A stretch of DNA of 64,000 nt from Isoetes taiwanensis (taxonomy: Eukaryota; Streptophyta; Lycopodiopsida; Isoetales; Isoetaceae): NCBI GenBank assembly GCA_021234155.1, contig JAJEKV010000072.1, forward strand, positions 337,923 to 401,922. The letters are read 5' to 3'. The translations under genes and the position numbers were made by a program. Position 1 is the first letter of the stretch, and every line of letters begins with the position of its first letter. Below are positions 9,510 to 21,584 of the stretch, piece by piece. The notes under the pieces were generated by a model, which was not told the DNA's origin, did no database searches, and worked only from the letters and a program-made list of their open reading frames with translations.

Positions 9510-11100
9510 TGCTTCTAGATAGGTTTGCACAAGAGAATGTTTGCACAAGCCTTAGGTTTTTTCTATATTTAGTCTTGGAGAAGATGCAAGTGGGAACTCC
9601 TCTCAGAGGAAACAATGCGAGTATTGTCCAGTTGAATTTATGGTGACAAGCTTTCATATGATTTTCATCCTCCAACTTGTATGCACCTTCCAACAAAGTT
9701 TGCAAGTGCTATAAGCACGTAATGGAATTAGATTGAAGTGGTATTGCAAACCTTCCTCGAGAGGAATTAGGTGTGAAATATCGTGCACCCTATGCAATTC
9801 AAGGAAATGGGCTAAGGCTGTTCAGCTCCCAAGCAGTGGACGAAGAAGATTGCTCTAATTCATCAAAGGAATGGGTGCAAACGTCTTCTTGCCTATGAGG
9901 ATTCTTTAAATTCTTATTACACTCTGAATAAAGGTACGTATTAATACATCCATTCAAATACACCATGAAATTATAGTAAAACCTTGTTATTATGCTAAAT
10001 ATTGATATGACATTGCCTTGTCAAAGCAACTCCTTTCATGTTATACTTCATGATTAAGAAGTTAAAGTTGAAGTTGATACTTTGCAGTGATACTAGATCA
10101 CCTTTGCTTCTGCTAAATCTTTGCTTCCAACAAGCGAAAATTAACGCTTGAATTTTGAAACGTAATTTGCCTTATGGATTCTAAGGTGTTCTTTTTCAAA
10201 ATCCTTTATCATGCCTAGCCAAAAAACTTTGATTCTTTAGAAATTGTGATGCATTTATTTCGATCTCAACCCTCTATATTATTATGTCTAATACAAAGAA
10301 CACTTTGAGACAACATAATAGTTGGCCTTGGTAATCATATTATTTTCAAAAAATTTTAACCTTAAAGGCTGGACTTGAACAAAGAGTTTTAGCCTTAAGG
10401 GCTAAACTTGAGTATTTCTAGTTGTGGACTCAACTATGGATGTAACCATGGATTTGGCTATTTTGCCATCCAATTCCTTGATCGAGGACGATCAATACCC
10501 CACATCCTTGCCTCTCTGTTACTCTTTCTTGTTCCTCCCAAGCCTCTTCCTAACCTTCCAAATTCCTCCTTATTTCCATAGCCTAAAATTTGTATGGACT
10601 ATCTTGAAGATTTTTACTTTTGAAAGCCCGGTTGGATAGTGAGCTTTAGCCTTAAGGGCTGGTTTAAGAAATTACTTATGATTTAGCATTGATTTATTGG
10701 ATAATAGAATTATTGTTTGTGCGCTAACGTGTGTGTCAAGATGATTGCTCGGGTGGAGTGGATCAATGAGAAAGCAAGAATGAGATAGCGGCATAACCTT
10801 TACCCTTTACCTTTAGGCAAAGGCTCCTTACGTCTATGTAAGGGAAAGAGGTACGCTTATTTGTTTCAAATCTTCCTCCTGCTTTTTCACATTCTATTAG
10901 TCTCTTTCTTGTTGCCTCTTTCTAGCTTATTGAAATATTGTGTTTCTCACTATACTCGACAAAGCATATTCGCCGCCCCTCAACGTGTATTTCACTCCAA
11001 ATACCTGTACTAACTGTGGGAATACGGTCTTCCACCAAATTCGGCCTCATCCCTAATTACGTCTGTTTTCGGTAAAGCCTGAAGGCGAACGCTCCATAGA
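9510..11100. other. Spacer upstream of RPN10
   Basis: AT-rich, no gene recognised. It holds three copies of a TTTAGCCTTAAGGGCT-type word at 10350-10670. The last 100 bp before 11107 should hold the RPN10 promoter and 5' UTR; I see no clear TATA box. Confidence 0.4.
10350..10670. repeat. Three near-palindromic TTAGCC-TTAA-GGGCTAA words
   Basis: Copies near 10355 (AACCTTAAAGGCTGGACTTG), 10388 (TTTTAGCCTTAAGGGCTAAA) and 10642 (CTTTAGCCTTAAGGGCTGG). The middle one is almost a perfect palindrome. Spacing is irregular. Confidence 0.5.
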
Positions 11101-11106
11101 GTCGCC

Positions 11107-13405
11107 ATGGTTCTCGAGGTACGATGATACCGTAAATTTGTGTTGCTTTCTGTTCAGAACGGCTTGATTCAGATCAGCCGTGTCTATAAATCCATCTGCA
11201 TCCATATTAGGTTTCCCAAGTTTTTGCCTTGTCCTGAAAAAATTTAAAATGTCTTCCGTTGCAGGCTACCATGATCTGCATAGACAATTCAGAATGGATG
11301 CGAAATGGAGATTACTCTCCAAATCGGTTCCAGTCTCAGGCAGATGCAGTTAATCTCATTTGTGGTGCTAAAACCCAGGTATTTTAACATTTTACCAATT
11401 CTAGTTTACTCATAGTACTCTTGTCTCACAAGAAATTTCACAGTCCAATCCGGAGAATACAGTGGGCGTCTTAACAATGGCTGGTAAAGGAGTTAGGGTA
11501 CTTGTGACCCCCACTAGTGATCTTGGGAAGATACTTGCCTGCATGCATGGTAAGGCTAAAAAACATTGGTTAATTAAACTTCCATAGTTTGTGTCACAAC
11601 TTACACTTTGTCTTGCTTTAGGTCTAGATATAGGTGGGGAAATGCATCTCACATCAGGAGTCCAAGTCACAAGAGCTTGCGCTGAAGCATCGCCAAAACA
11701 AACATCAACGACAAAGAATCGTACTATTTGCAGGAAGGTGCGTATAATATGCATTCCAGTCAATTCAAGTGCTGCAGTGTCTTTTAAGAATATCTATCAT
11801 GGGCTCGATCATACAACTGCTGCAACGCACATTGCGTTGCCCGGTCTTTCTATCTGCTGGGAAGACTTAAATTTGTATTTTTTCACAGAATCTATTCTAT
11901 GCATGGATTTAAATATATAGATAGGTACAGGGATATACAATATGCAATTCTACGGGGTGTATCAAATTTGTGAACCATGTGATTCTAATAGATGAAAGTG
12001 GTAACTTTTGTTTTCACCACATAGCTAATGACTTGATATATGTTCAGTCCATTGGCTGCAGATAAAAAGACTTTGGAGAGTATCGGGAAGAAACTGAAGA
12101 AGAACAATGTTGCTCTTGACATAATTAGCTTTGGAGAGGAGGATGATGGGAAGACAGAAAAGCTAGAGGCACTACTAGGGGCTGTCAGTAGTAATGATAA
12201 CAGCCATCTTGTTCATGTACCCTCTGGTGTGATGCTTTCTGACGTGTTGATCAGGTATATACAACTTCAAATTTGAGTCAATGATTCATAAATATGCAAC
12301 CATATAACTGATGGGTCCTCGTAAAATGCCTCCCTCCCAGTTCCCCTGTTTTTACTGGCGATGGAGAAGGTGGAAGTGGATTTGCAGCAGCAGCTGCGGC
12401 TGGTGCTGCAGCTGCGGTGGCTGCTGCAGCTGGTGGAACAGGCGGTTTCGAGTTTGGCGTTGATCCAAATTTGGACCCAGAGCTTGCTCTTGCTTTACGT
12501 GTTTCAATGGAGGAGGAACGTGCAAGGCAGGAGGCTGCAGCTAAAAGGGCTGCAGAAGAATCTACAAAATCTACGCAGGATCAAGCTGGAACTTCTGGAG
12601 ATATATCAATGACTGAGGTGGCAGCACATTCTACCGAGAAGGGGGCAGATGTTACCATGGTGATTTAATTGGGCCTAGTTTGTGCTATTGGATGATATCT
12701 GGTTTTATTGCTAACATAATTTTTGATACAGGATGATGAGACAACATTGCTTGCCCAAGCTCTGGCAATGTCGATGACGGAATCTGGTGCAAGTTTTATA
12801 CTGCAATGGCTGAAGCAGTTGGAGATGACCAAGATTTAGCTTTTGGTATGCCATTTTTCTGTATAAGAGCTTGAACTTTACCTTCTATTATTATTTTGCG
12901 TGCTAAGGATGCTATTACGCCAGAACTCAAGTTCCAATGAATATAGGTTCCTTGACCTTCATTAGTCATTTCTTGTAGGCATTATTATTTTTGCAATGCA
13001 GAAGTTGGTGCTATTGAAACTGAGTCAGAAATTATTATGCAGCCCTCCAAATGTCAATGCACGAGGAAAGTAGTGGAGAAGCAAATACTGACATGAGCAG
13101 AGTACTTGGTGACCAGAGTTTTGTGTCCTCTGTCCTTGCTTCGGTAATAATTTCTTACCATCTGTTATTTAAGGACATTCTAAAGATTATGTAGCGCCTG
13201 AAGTCAATTTGATTAATGCAGCTTCCTGGAGTGGACCCCAATGATCCATCTGTACGTGATGTTCTTGCATCACTTCAGGCAGAAGAAGAGGTATGATTGT
13301 GGAAGCATTGTCACTGGTTTTTAATTCCTACAGGTCTCATGTATTATAATGCAGGATAAACACAAGGGTGAATCCAGATCTGCAGAAGGAGAGAAGCATC
13401 CCTAG
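11107..13405 (+). CDS. RPN10: 26S proteasome regulatory subunit RPN10 (ubiquitin receptor), frame breaks in two exons
   Basis: Ubiquitin receptor at the base-lid junction of the 26S proteasome. Ten exons with GT-AG borders: 11107-11118, 11265-11378, 11444-11549, 11622-11737, 12048-12254, 12341-12659, 12732-12845, 13043-13143, 13222-13290 and 13354-13405. The ATG sits in GTCGCCATGG. An N-terminal VWA domain ([79 protein letters not shown]) is followed by an Ala/Gly linker and three UIMs: [30 protein letters not shown] and [14 protein letters not shown]. The tail ends SAEGEKHP. Two exons break frame. In 11622-11737, one extra base near 11671 (CACAAGAG for expected CACAGAG) shifts [10 protein letters not shown] out of frame. 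In 12732-12845, one base too few or two too many near 12800 shifts DDQDLAF. All splice phases otherwise agree, so this is a real gene that was recently inactivated or was mis-assembled. Confidence 0.93.
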
Positions 13406-14442
13406 TTAGGAAGCCTAATTGCTGAAGTATACAAAATTCTAGTCCATACCAGCACTGGATTGTAGAATAGATGTGCTTGTTAATGAATGGCTCGATTTTT
13501 ATATTTAAATTACAGCGCGCCTAAAAGAGTCGGAACTAAAAGTGAGAGCTTTCCATTGGTTGTTAGCAATGGTGAGACAATTTCAATATGATGTACTTTC
13601 AATTGCCATACAAAACATCAGTTACCAAAGCAGCAATGTTGGAGCTCCATTGGAATGTACATTTTAGGATTGTGAAATTTTACTGGTCTTGTCCGACGTA
13701 TAAAACTGTTTGTAATTTTAAGACATTTGTTGTATGCATCCTTGTACTTCATTTTAATTGGGTTGCCGGTACGGGCTTATCCTGTGGAGGGTCTCTTGGA
13801 ATATCCTTCCTGGGGATTTGATTGGCTGATGGGAGCATATCATGGAATATACCCTTAGGCTATTTTGGGATATTCCGACTTTATCCTTGTCACAGTTACT
13901 ATTACTGATTTGTGTTTAAGCAGGAAAAGGAGGAAGATTTATCTAAGAGTATTTTCAAGCTTAGTCCTTTTCCTTCATAAAATAACTTGTTGGGTTGGTA
14001 TTAGCAGCATCTTTTAATCAGAAATTTTTAGTGAGGGAGCATAGCCCATTGATTTAGTAGAAGGAAAAAGGGGATTCCAAGAAGGATGAAGTCTATATTT
14101 AGGGAAATTTTTAGAAATGTCCTTGTATTTGTATCAAAATGCCCTCTATTTTAATTTGTCAAAATGCCAACCAAAGAAATTGGCACAAACATCTTGTTAG
14201 CACCCTTCATCGAATTTCGTCCTGCTTTTTAGCAGCTGATCATAGGCCATTGTTGCTATTGCAGATGCTCATGTAATTCTTTATTCATTTTCTTTATTTA
14301 AACTACTGGAGCGCAAGTTTAAACTTGTGTTTCCATATAGTACTTGCAATTTCCTTTTTTTATTGCTCTTCAACTTGTGTAATAAATTGGAGGCCACAAA
14401 CATCTGAATCCTTCAAGCATATCTTCAACCTTCACAAAGTTG

Positions 14443-14473
<31 letters not shown>

Positions 14474-15000
14474 CTTTTTTTCTTTTTTAAGTATCTTCTT
14501 TTGCCCTATGTTTTTTCCCCCCGAATTTGCAGTCTTGATGACATAGGTATTTTACTCCATTTGATTCGGTTTGGATTTGAAGGTCTATGTTTTTAATGAG
14601 TGATATGCAAGTGTAAAAGAGTTCTTGATCTGGTAATAGGGCATTTTGACAAATACATAGGATATTGGGACATTTTAATAATTGTACACACAAATTAAGG
14701 CATTTTTAGAATTTTCCCTTTTGGACAATCTATTGAAATCTCAAAATCTTCCTTTGTGTACTGAAATTCATTCAAGCAAAGGGCAAGAATTTGTTGGCAT
14801 CGATGTACTTCTATAGTGTAACAGTATGCAACCCCCTTTTTTTAGTTATTGGGCTGTTAGCTTCATTTTTTTGTATGTTATGATGTCCTAAGCTCTATAA
14901 TTTGGTATTCCTTCCATCTGTCTGTATGCCAGAATGGTAATCACCACATACTGCACTCTTTCGAGGCCATTTATAGGGTTATAGAGGCAGAGGCATTCAT
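13406..15000. other. Spacer and RPN10 3' flank
   Basis: No gene recognised. AT-rich with a pyrimidine-rich stretch and a TTTTG repeat around 14440. The piece at 13840-13880 (GGAATATACCC ... GGGATATTCC) forms a loose inverted repeat. Confidence 0.45.
14441..14470. repeat. (TTTTG)n microsatellite
   Basis: About six TTTTG units directly followed by T-rich sequence. Confidence 0.85.
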
Positions 15001-15003
15001 CTA

Positions 15004-15041
15004 AGAATAGAATAGAATAGAATATGATTTTATCGTCCACG
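15004..15041 (+). repeat. 33-bp shared repeat, copy 2
   Basis: Same (AGAAT)n-like lead and TTTTATCGTCCACG end as at 8801-8833, on the same strand. Confidence 0.7.
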
Positions 15042-15419
15042 GAGACCAACTGGCCTATGGGACCCAAGTACAAAGAGAGAAAGTCGTATTTAATTAAAGT
15101 GGGACTCATTCCATTCCCATTTTTTTTCGGAACCCTGTTAATTTACATAAAAAGAAGCACCTCGACCCGAAAACTATCCTTAATTCGAATTTTTGAATAA
15201 AACTCTGCATTCCAGCTTTGCTGCAGTTTTCCCTGGTTAGCGAGTCGAGAACAAGAACAATGCAACTGAAACAAAGGAAATTCATTAAAGATTGAAACCA
15301 AAGAACTAGTTGAAAAAGAATTTTTATTAATAAATGGAATAGGTACAATGTATTTTACATCGGACGCAGAGACCATGGCGGTCTTGTCGTCACAAATACA
15401 CATCATCTTGGTAGGTGGT

Positions 15420-15960
15420 CCACCTTAGGGGATTAACTAGCGGCGCTTCACGCCGACCGTAAGCCTTGGGGCAACCTCAAGAGTGTGGAATGCCTCACGG
15501 AGGTGCCTCTCGAGCTACCGGGCCGACTGGCCCACCCGACTTCCACTCGGCTCCCCGCAGCCTTTCATCGAATATGCTCCTTCCCCAACCTCCGTGGATG
15601 TTATGCAATGCTTGCAAGATGCTTTGAGCTTCCCCGGACTTTCTTTGTTCTTCGGCCGTTCTTTATCCCTGTGGTGTAGCGAAAGCAACCTCTCGATTCA
15701 AGGAAAGCAACCTTATCCTGCAGGCCGGGCAAGAGTGTAGCGCGGACCGGTATGTGCCGTAACGGTATTTTTTTTCGCCTTTGAGCGGATCTGCGGCGCC
15801 GAAAGCGCCTCTCGTGGATGCCCGAAAGGGATCCGTGCTCGCGGTCGGATCTCAGGCCTCGAACCACCGGAGCAAGGAGAGTATGATTAACAATTACGTG
15901 CCATTAGTCAAAACGAAGAAAAGAATGTTGAAATCAAATTACAATGGAGGACATTCATTC
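15420..15960. other. Abrupt GC-rich stretch at the edge of the palindrome block
   Basis: At about 15420 the base composition changes from AT-rich to GC-rich and stays so to about 23 kb. Open frames exist on both strands (for example 15483-15740 plus and 15601-15867 minus), but neither shows a domain I know. In high-GC DNA such frames arise easily, so I do not call genes. The change may mark one end of a large inserted element. Confidence 0.35.
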
Positions 15961-15996
15961 CATACAACCGCATCCAATGACGGAAGTAGTGTCTTT

Positions 15997-16267
15997 CTTC
16001 GACTCGCGAAGTCGAGAAAGGCCCATAAAAGTGAAAGTACAACCATTCTCATTAGAATATGGTTGCATCCAATCACACACCGGAAGCATACAAATGGTTT
16101 CATTAACGAGATAATGCCTTTCGACTCGCGAAAGTCGAGAAAGGCCCGTGAAACGAATGTACAAGCATTATCATAATAGTTTGTGGCTGCATCCATCCAC
16201 ACAATCAAACATACAAATGGTCTCATGAACAGATAAGATGCCTTTCTCACTGCGTGAGTCGAGAAAG
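15997..16267. repeat. Tandem array A: three palindromes, about 122-bp units
   Basis: Palindrome copies at about 15997-16020, 16119-16143 and 16242-16267, each flanked by the same words (ATGCCTTTC before, GAGAAAGGC after, then a GTACAA-containing and a GGTTGCATCCA-like stretch). The unit is about 122 bp. The core is TTTCGACTCGCGAAGTCGAG with variants; the third copy has CTCACTGCGTGAGTCGAG. Confidence 0.8.
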
Positions 16268-17230
16268 GCAAATAAAAACTCAATATACAAGTATATTCAT
16301 TACAAAATGTTCAATACATGTGTTCACGCTTGTTTACAATATTCACACAATTTGACTATCCAAAGCAGAGGTCACTCTTCTTGTTCACCAAAAATATTTG
16401 TCGCCCATAGCTTTCATGATCGCCTTCTCTCGGATCGGGTTCCGCGGAGGCTCTGGATAGTTCGTGAAGCACATCGGGCGACAAGAATGGCAAAGCGGAT
16501 TTCGCTAAGACAGACACAACCAAGGACAACCACCTATCCGCCTCATATTCTTCGTGTCGATATGGCTTAGCAATGATTGTATTTTTGCGCTGCTATGATA
16601 GCACTTGTAGGCGGAGTCGCCTATGATCGGGCCGCGGTTGTGTTTGCCATAGTCCCGAATTGCTCATAAACCCCGGCCCAACCTTTTCACCATTATATGC
16701 TTCCCTTTGTGACGGATCGAGGTCCCACATGATCTCGACCCTTTCGCTTCCCCAAACTAACTTGAACTTCAAAATTGAAATGCCGAGAACACCAAGAACA
16801 TTGACAATATTTTTCTTTGCCATACAAGACCATATGCCCACTTCAATCCCCGCCTGTGCACCATTCAACAATTTCCTTAGCTCTAGGCCTCTGATACACT
16901 ATTTTATGCTCCGCTTTGGCCTGGATCTCGCGAGGTGTTAATCTCGGGACGCCTTTATCGTGGTATACCGCAGCTAATACTCCATTGACGCCAAATATTA
17001 CAAGTTTGGCGGGACCAAATGGATCCCGCTTGGAGTTTGGCTCACCATATATCCGGGTTCATCGGGATCCAAATGCGGGATCATTATCTTTTCGTGTCCT
17101 TTTCGGCCGCGGAGGAGTTGTCTTGCTCGATTGTCTTTGTCCTTTTCATTCTCCTCCTCGCGACGCGGAACCGCCGCCCAATGACAATGATCCGGAGTCG
17201 CTGACTGAATTCTCAAAATGATGACATCCG

Positions 17231-17327
17231 CCGTAAAGGAACGAAGTTTTTTCGACTCGCGAAGTCGAGAATGAAAAGAAAAGGTATTGAAAGGAACGAA
17301 GTTTTTCGACTCGCGAAGTCGAGAAAC
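17231..17327. repeat. Tandem array B: two palindromes, 55-57 bp units
   Basis: AAAGGAACGAAGTTTTTTCG is followed by the palindrome at 17247-17272, then repeated with the palindrome at 17301-17327. Confidence 0.8.
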
Positions 17328-19013
17328 ACCGATAGAGCAAAGTAAACTCACCTCAATCTCGTGTTTTCAAGAATGTGTTCGCAGCAAAGATTCGGTCCAA
17401 ACCTTCGACATTCTCGCCTCCACGCCTTTGTCTCCCTCGCCCTCGCCGCCTTTATCGCTTCCATTTGTCTTCCTCCCCTTGAAATGCTCATGAAGCATCC
17501 GTGTATGACCGAATGGTTTCAACCATGTCCTTATTTCCAACCACGGATATAGGTTTCATTCCAAACAAAGATAGCCCCCCGAGAGAGAACAGGCCATTCA
17601 TGTACCACTCGATACAATTTGATCTTCCTCACCAAGCTGGTTATGAAGTACTTGATAACTCTTGGCCGGATAGGAATTCTATGTATAGGACCCGCCGCAC
17701 CATCTTTGCCGACCTTGTCCATCGATGGAACATCCTCCATAAATCTGCCCCTTCCGTGGTTCCATCCGCTTGAGAGATCATGAACTTGTCGAGATAATGA
17801 TGCTCGCTAGACCACCACTTATCCGTGTCGATCACGATCTTGAAATCAAAACCAAAACTATGTTGGCAAAGCTTGGTGCCTTCGGCAAGCCAAGTCCGCA
17901 CTCATGATCAAGTTCAGATATGGAGTGCATGATCTTGTTGGTGAAGTTAATATCACCGCCCATTGGGAGACAGCAGCTTGTCCGATTGCCCAAGATGCAA
18001 AAAGACAAGGAAACCGAAAGTATCCGTCGGTCCATGTCCGCATTACACGCCTTGTACCACCGCTCTATGTCGCCTTTGTCATAAAAAGGGTGGGGTCTTC
18101 GATCATATTGATGGCAAATAGTGCCACGGGTCCAGGTGCCGCCTGCACCACCAAATCCCTTGTGTCCCAAAGTTACCGAAATGGGGGGAGCTATCGTCGC
18201 CTTTAAATGGGACCACCTCAATCCAAGCTTCCTCTTCGTAATTGCCATCGCGACGCTCGTGGAAAGGAAGGGTTTTGACGTTACGCTTCAGCTTGGTGTT
18301 GATGTAGGGTTGACATAGACGGTTCAATTCCTTCATGTCTTCCTCATCAAGGGCAGCCTTTTCCTTTGTAATAATCAAAATCATGGTATTCATTAGATGC
18401 AACGCTGCGTAACTCCGCGGATGCCTTCTTTCTAACGCGACGCCGCCGCTTTTAGGACTGTGGCATAATCCTTTAAGGCCCCGCAATTTAGAACTCCCGG
18501 TCTTCCTTAGTAGGATTGTTCCTTCCAAGATTTTGCCTTGTAGGTCAAGCCGCTTTTGTCCGGCCAAGCCCTCAGATCCTCTTCATGAACCGCTTGTCAA
18601 ACAACTTGGGGTCCGCCCGCTTGGAAATTCTCCATTGCTGTCCTTCAACTTGCCTCTTGTCCATTGAGCCCATATTCGGGCCCATTTCTCCTGCACCTTC
18701 GCTAAGAATGAGGTCATATTGGTCCGAGAGAGACTCCCCGCCTTTCCTTGGTGTTCTTCTTCTTCTCCTCTTCTTCCTCTCCCTCATCATCTTCCTCGTC
18801 CCTCCAGCAGAATAACATATCCGCATAGTTTCTCAAAGGTCTTCCACTTATCCGAGGGAGCCCTGCTTTCTTTAGGACGCCGAGGACAACCCAATGCTTT
18901 CCATCGCTGCCTAGCGTGTATGATCCGGGTCGATAAGGGCTGATTCACCAATGTACCAATGTCGAGCATGAAAGTATCTACAAACACCCTAATAAACAAG
19001 AATAGTAGTTTCG

Positions 19014-19330
19014 TTTTCTCGACTCGCGAAGTCGAGAAAGTCCCCTTCTTTTTACTTATTCTGGTTTTCGACTCGCGAGTCGAAAGCTCGCAGATCCTTT
19101 GATTTTTCAGGTTACTGGCTTTCGACTCGCGCGAAGTCGAGAAACCCCGCTGATAATCGGGAAAACGTTAAGATGGTAGGGCTTTTCGACCGCGAAGTCG
19201 AGAAAGTCCCTTGAATGTCTAATTTTCTTTTTACTGGTTTTCTCGACTCGCGAAGTCGAGAAAGCTCGCGATCCTTTGATTTTCAGATTTTACCTACCGC
19301 TTTTTGACCGGGCGAGTCGAGAAACCCCCT
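19014..19330. repeat. Array C: six palindromes in two higher-order units
   Basis: Palindromes at about 19014-19040, 19064-19089, 19118-19146, 19181-19206, 19238-19264 and 19299-19326. Copies 1-3 and 4-6 have matching linkers in the same order (AAAGTCCC...TTTTTACT; AAAGCTCGC...GATCCTTTGATTTT; GAAACCCC...TGATAATCGG), so this is an ABC-ABC duplication of about 170 bp. Copy 2 (CGACTCGCGAGTCG) is a perfect palindrome. Confidence 0.85.
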
Positions 19331-20422
19331 GATAATCGGCAAATGTTAGGATTCAGAGAGTTATTTACCTTTACGTGAGCTCGCGACTCGGGCCGCTATT
19401 GTGTTCGGGCAAAGGCTAATGCTGGCCGGTTGCCGGGCGTCTCCGCCGAAAGAACTCGTGACTCTCGCTTGGCATATCTATCCTTGATCCTTTATGCACC
19501 TCCTTCTCCGCCGCAATACTTTGCGCCTCTAATGAATGCCGACCGCCTACAACCCGTAACCGGACGCCCTTTCCTTCTCGATCTTCCTCGACTTCCAACC
19601 TGAACAACAACTCACCGGCCGATTCGCTAAAAGGTATGACATCCGCAGCATTGATCTCGCGAACAGATGTCGCACCATCGTTCGTAATCTCCAAAGATGT
19701 GTGCCGGATTAAATTCCCGGGTTGAACAAGACGCATCTCCCGTGCAAACCTTCACCGCCTAATGTCCAAAGAAGCAGTTTTGTGTGATATTCCCAACGGA
19801 TAATACCGAGCCACCGCCCATTTTTCAGGCTCCCTCTCTCGCGGAAATCCCGGACCGATCATCCGATCCATTATTGGGGAGTCGACCATATCTTCGCCTC
19901 CTTCGCCATCCGATTCCTCCCGTGTGGTGTCATCTTCCCCATCTTTGTTTTTTGGTGGACTTTTTGTGTATGAACCACAACTTCATTCCCCACCGCAGAG
20001 TGTTGTAGAGTCTTCAAAGACAAGAGAAGTGAAGCTCCCCCGTTGATTGAATAGCTTTTTCCCCGACTCGAAATCTCCATTCCAAGCTCCCCCGATGTTA
20101 GGGTTCCGCCTCCTTCATCCCTTCCGCATCCTTCCACCCAAGGTTCTCGACAATTTAAAGGCATACCGCCTTTTTTCGTGTGTTCTTCGCCTTTGCTCAT
20201 GGAAGAGTGAGAATAATTTGCAACCGCTAATTTTTTGGTGTGATAGAACTTACTTTTCCGCGCCCCTCGACATGTAGTGTTAAATGCTTCGACCCGGGCG
20301 CCGACCAGACCGGAGAGCACAACACCGATTTTCTTGTACTTGTCTCCTGAGCTCTTCTTGTCCCTTTGGTGGAGAAACAGATCTTTCTCCTTCCCACTTG
20401 TTGATACTCGACATACCACCAA

Positions 20423-21560
20423 GAATTGGCTGGTGTGTCAAGAAGCTCGCCTCCAGCCCCTCGATGATTTAAGAACGGAGTTCGCCGCTGATCACTAGTG
20501 AGTCCGAGGTGAATGCCGCAAGAAGAAAGGATGGATCGCTTAAGGTATTCGACAAAAGAAAAACCTCGAGCTCACCCGGGTGTTAGTCTTCTTCTTCTTG
20601 CCGCCGCTAGAACTAGCATCCTCCTCCCGGGCGCCGCTTTTGGACGGAGTCATGTCTCAGATGCCCTCTCATCCTCTTCGACCCCTCTCAGAATTAAGTT
20701 TCCTCCGCTGTGAGTTTTAGGACTGCATGTAAAAAAAGATCGGGCGTGTTCTTTAGTTTGAATTTAAGGACATGCAATCATTTATGAAAAAAGCGAAGCT
20801 AAGGGTACAAAGACGGTCGGCTTTTAGCCCCCAAACAATATTTCAAATTTAATCACATCAAGGGACTTAGTGAGCGGAGCGTAGTTTATCTTCATCGCGC
20901 ATTGGCTACCTCGAAGTTCGGAGGGGAGCATCGATCGTAGTTTACTTCCGAATGGGCGCCGCGACGCTGTAAGCCGCTAACAAAGCGCTTTGCATGTGTG
21001 TGTTTTCCCCGACCGCTGGCCCTATTGCAAGCAGTTGATTTGATCGATGAGCACGGAGCTAAGGTAGGGAGCGGAGAGGAGCCGCCTGCACACGGAACTC
21101 TACATCAAGGGCCATGGAACGGGATACGAGAATCGCAGTTGATACAAGTATTAGATGCTAATACACTCTTGATGAGACCGACGTAAGAAGCAAAGACTCT
21201 AGGTGAGGCAAATGGATCCGCGGATACAAAGGGCCCAAGGAATTACCGGGTGAAGAGGTGAGTTTCAGAGATGCCTATGTTATTTCGCTTGTAGAACATG
21301 CCGTCAGGTTTAAATAATGGAACCGCCGATAAGCTCGACGGATTCATTGTTTCCTTTGTCCAAAGATTTTTCAGCTTCGAGATGATTTACTCTCTGGGTT
21401 GAGAGAAGCTCGGCAAGGAAACAATGGTTCTGGGTTATAGAACAGTTCCGCTTTAGGTGTCTTTTTATGGAGTGTTTTCTTGGAATGTTGTACATAGATC
21501 GTGCTAGGTCTAAGGCCCGTGAGATGCGGTTCAAATGCATCCTCTTGTAGTTAGTCTGAG
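20423..21560. other. GC-rich stretch without a recognised gene
   Basis: Short frames on both strands, none convincing. It is not visibly repetitive, apart from sharing composition with the surrounding block. Confidence 0.35.
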
Positions 21561-21584
21561 GTTTCCACTGTCGTCCAACCACCT

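Larger units (their letters stand above)
16600..20422 (-). pseudogene. Block of unidentified minus-strand open frames
   Basis: A run of minus-strand frames looks protein-like but changes frame repeatedly. In 5'-3' order: 20422-19871 (KKIGVVLSGLVGARVEAFNT), 19736-19416 (NLIRHTSLEITNDGATSVRE), 18999-18787 (VDTFMLDIGTLVNQPLS), 18826-18572 (DQYDLILSEGAGEMGPNMGS), 18567-18103 (LQGKILEGTILLRKTGSS; EEAWIEVVPFKGDDSS), 18248-17832 (DIERWYKACNADMDRRILSV), 17901-17641 (DFKIVIDTDKWWSSEHHYLD) and 17200-16998 (IMIPHLDPDEPGYMVSQTPS). Where neighbouring frames overlap, the sense seems to continue across a 1-2 base shift, as in one long protein damaged by indels. Palindrome arrays sit between these blocks like introns. 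I recognise no family. It may be the coding part of a large DNA transposon or another giant element. Confidence 0.4.

Noticed and set aside
15483-15867. Overlapping open frames on both strands
   Set aside because: High GC with few stops; no domain, and neither strand is better supported.
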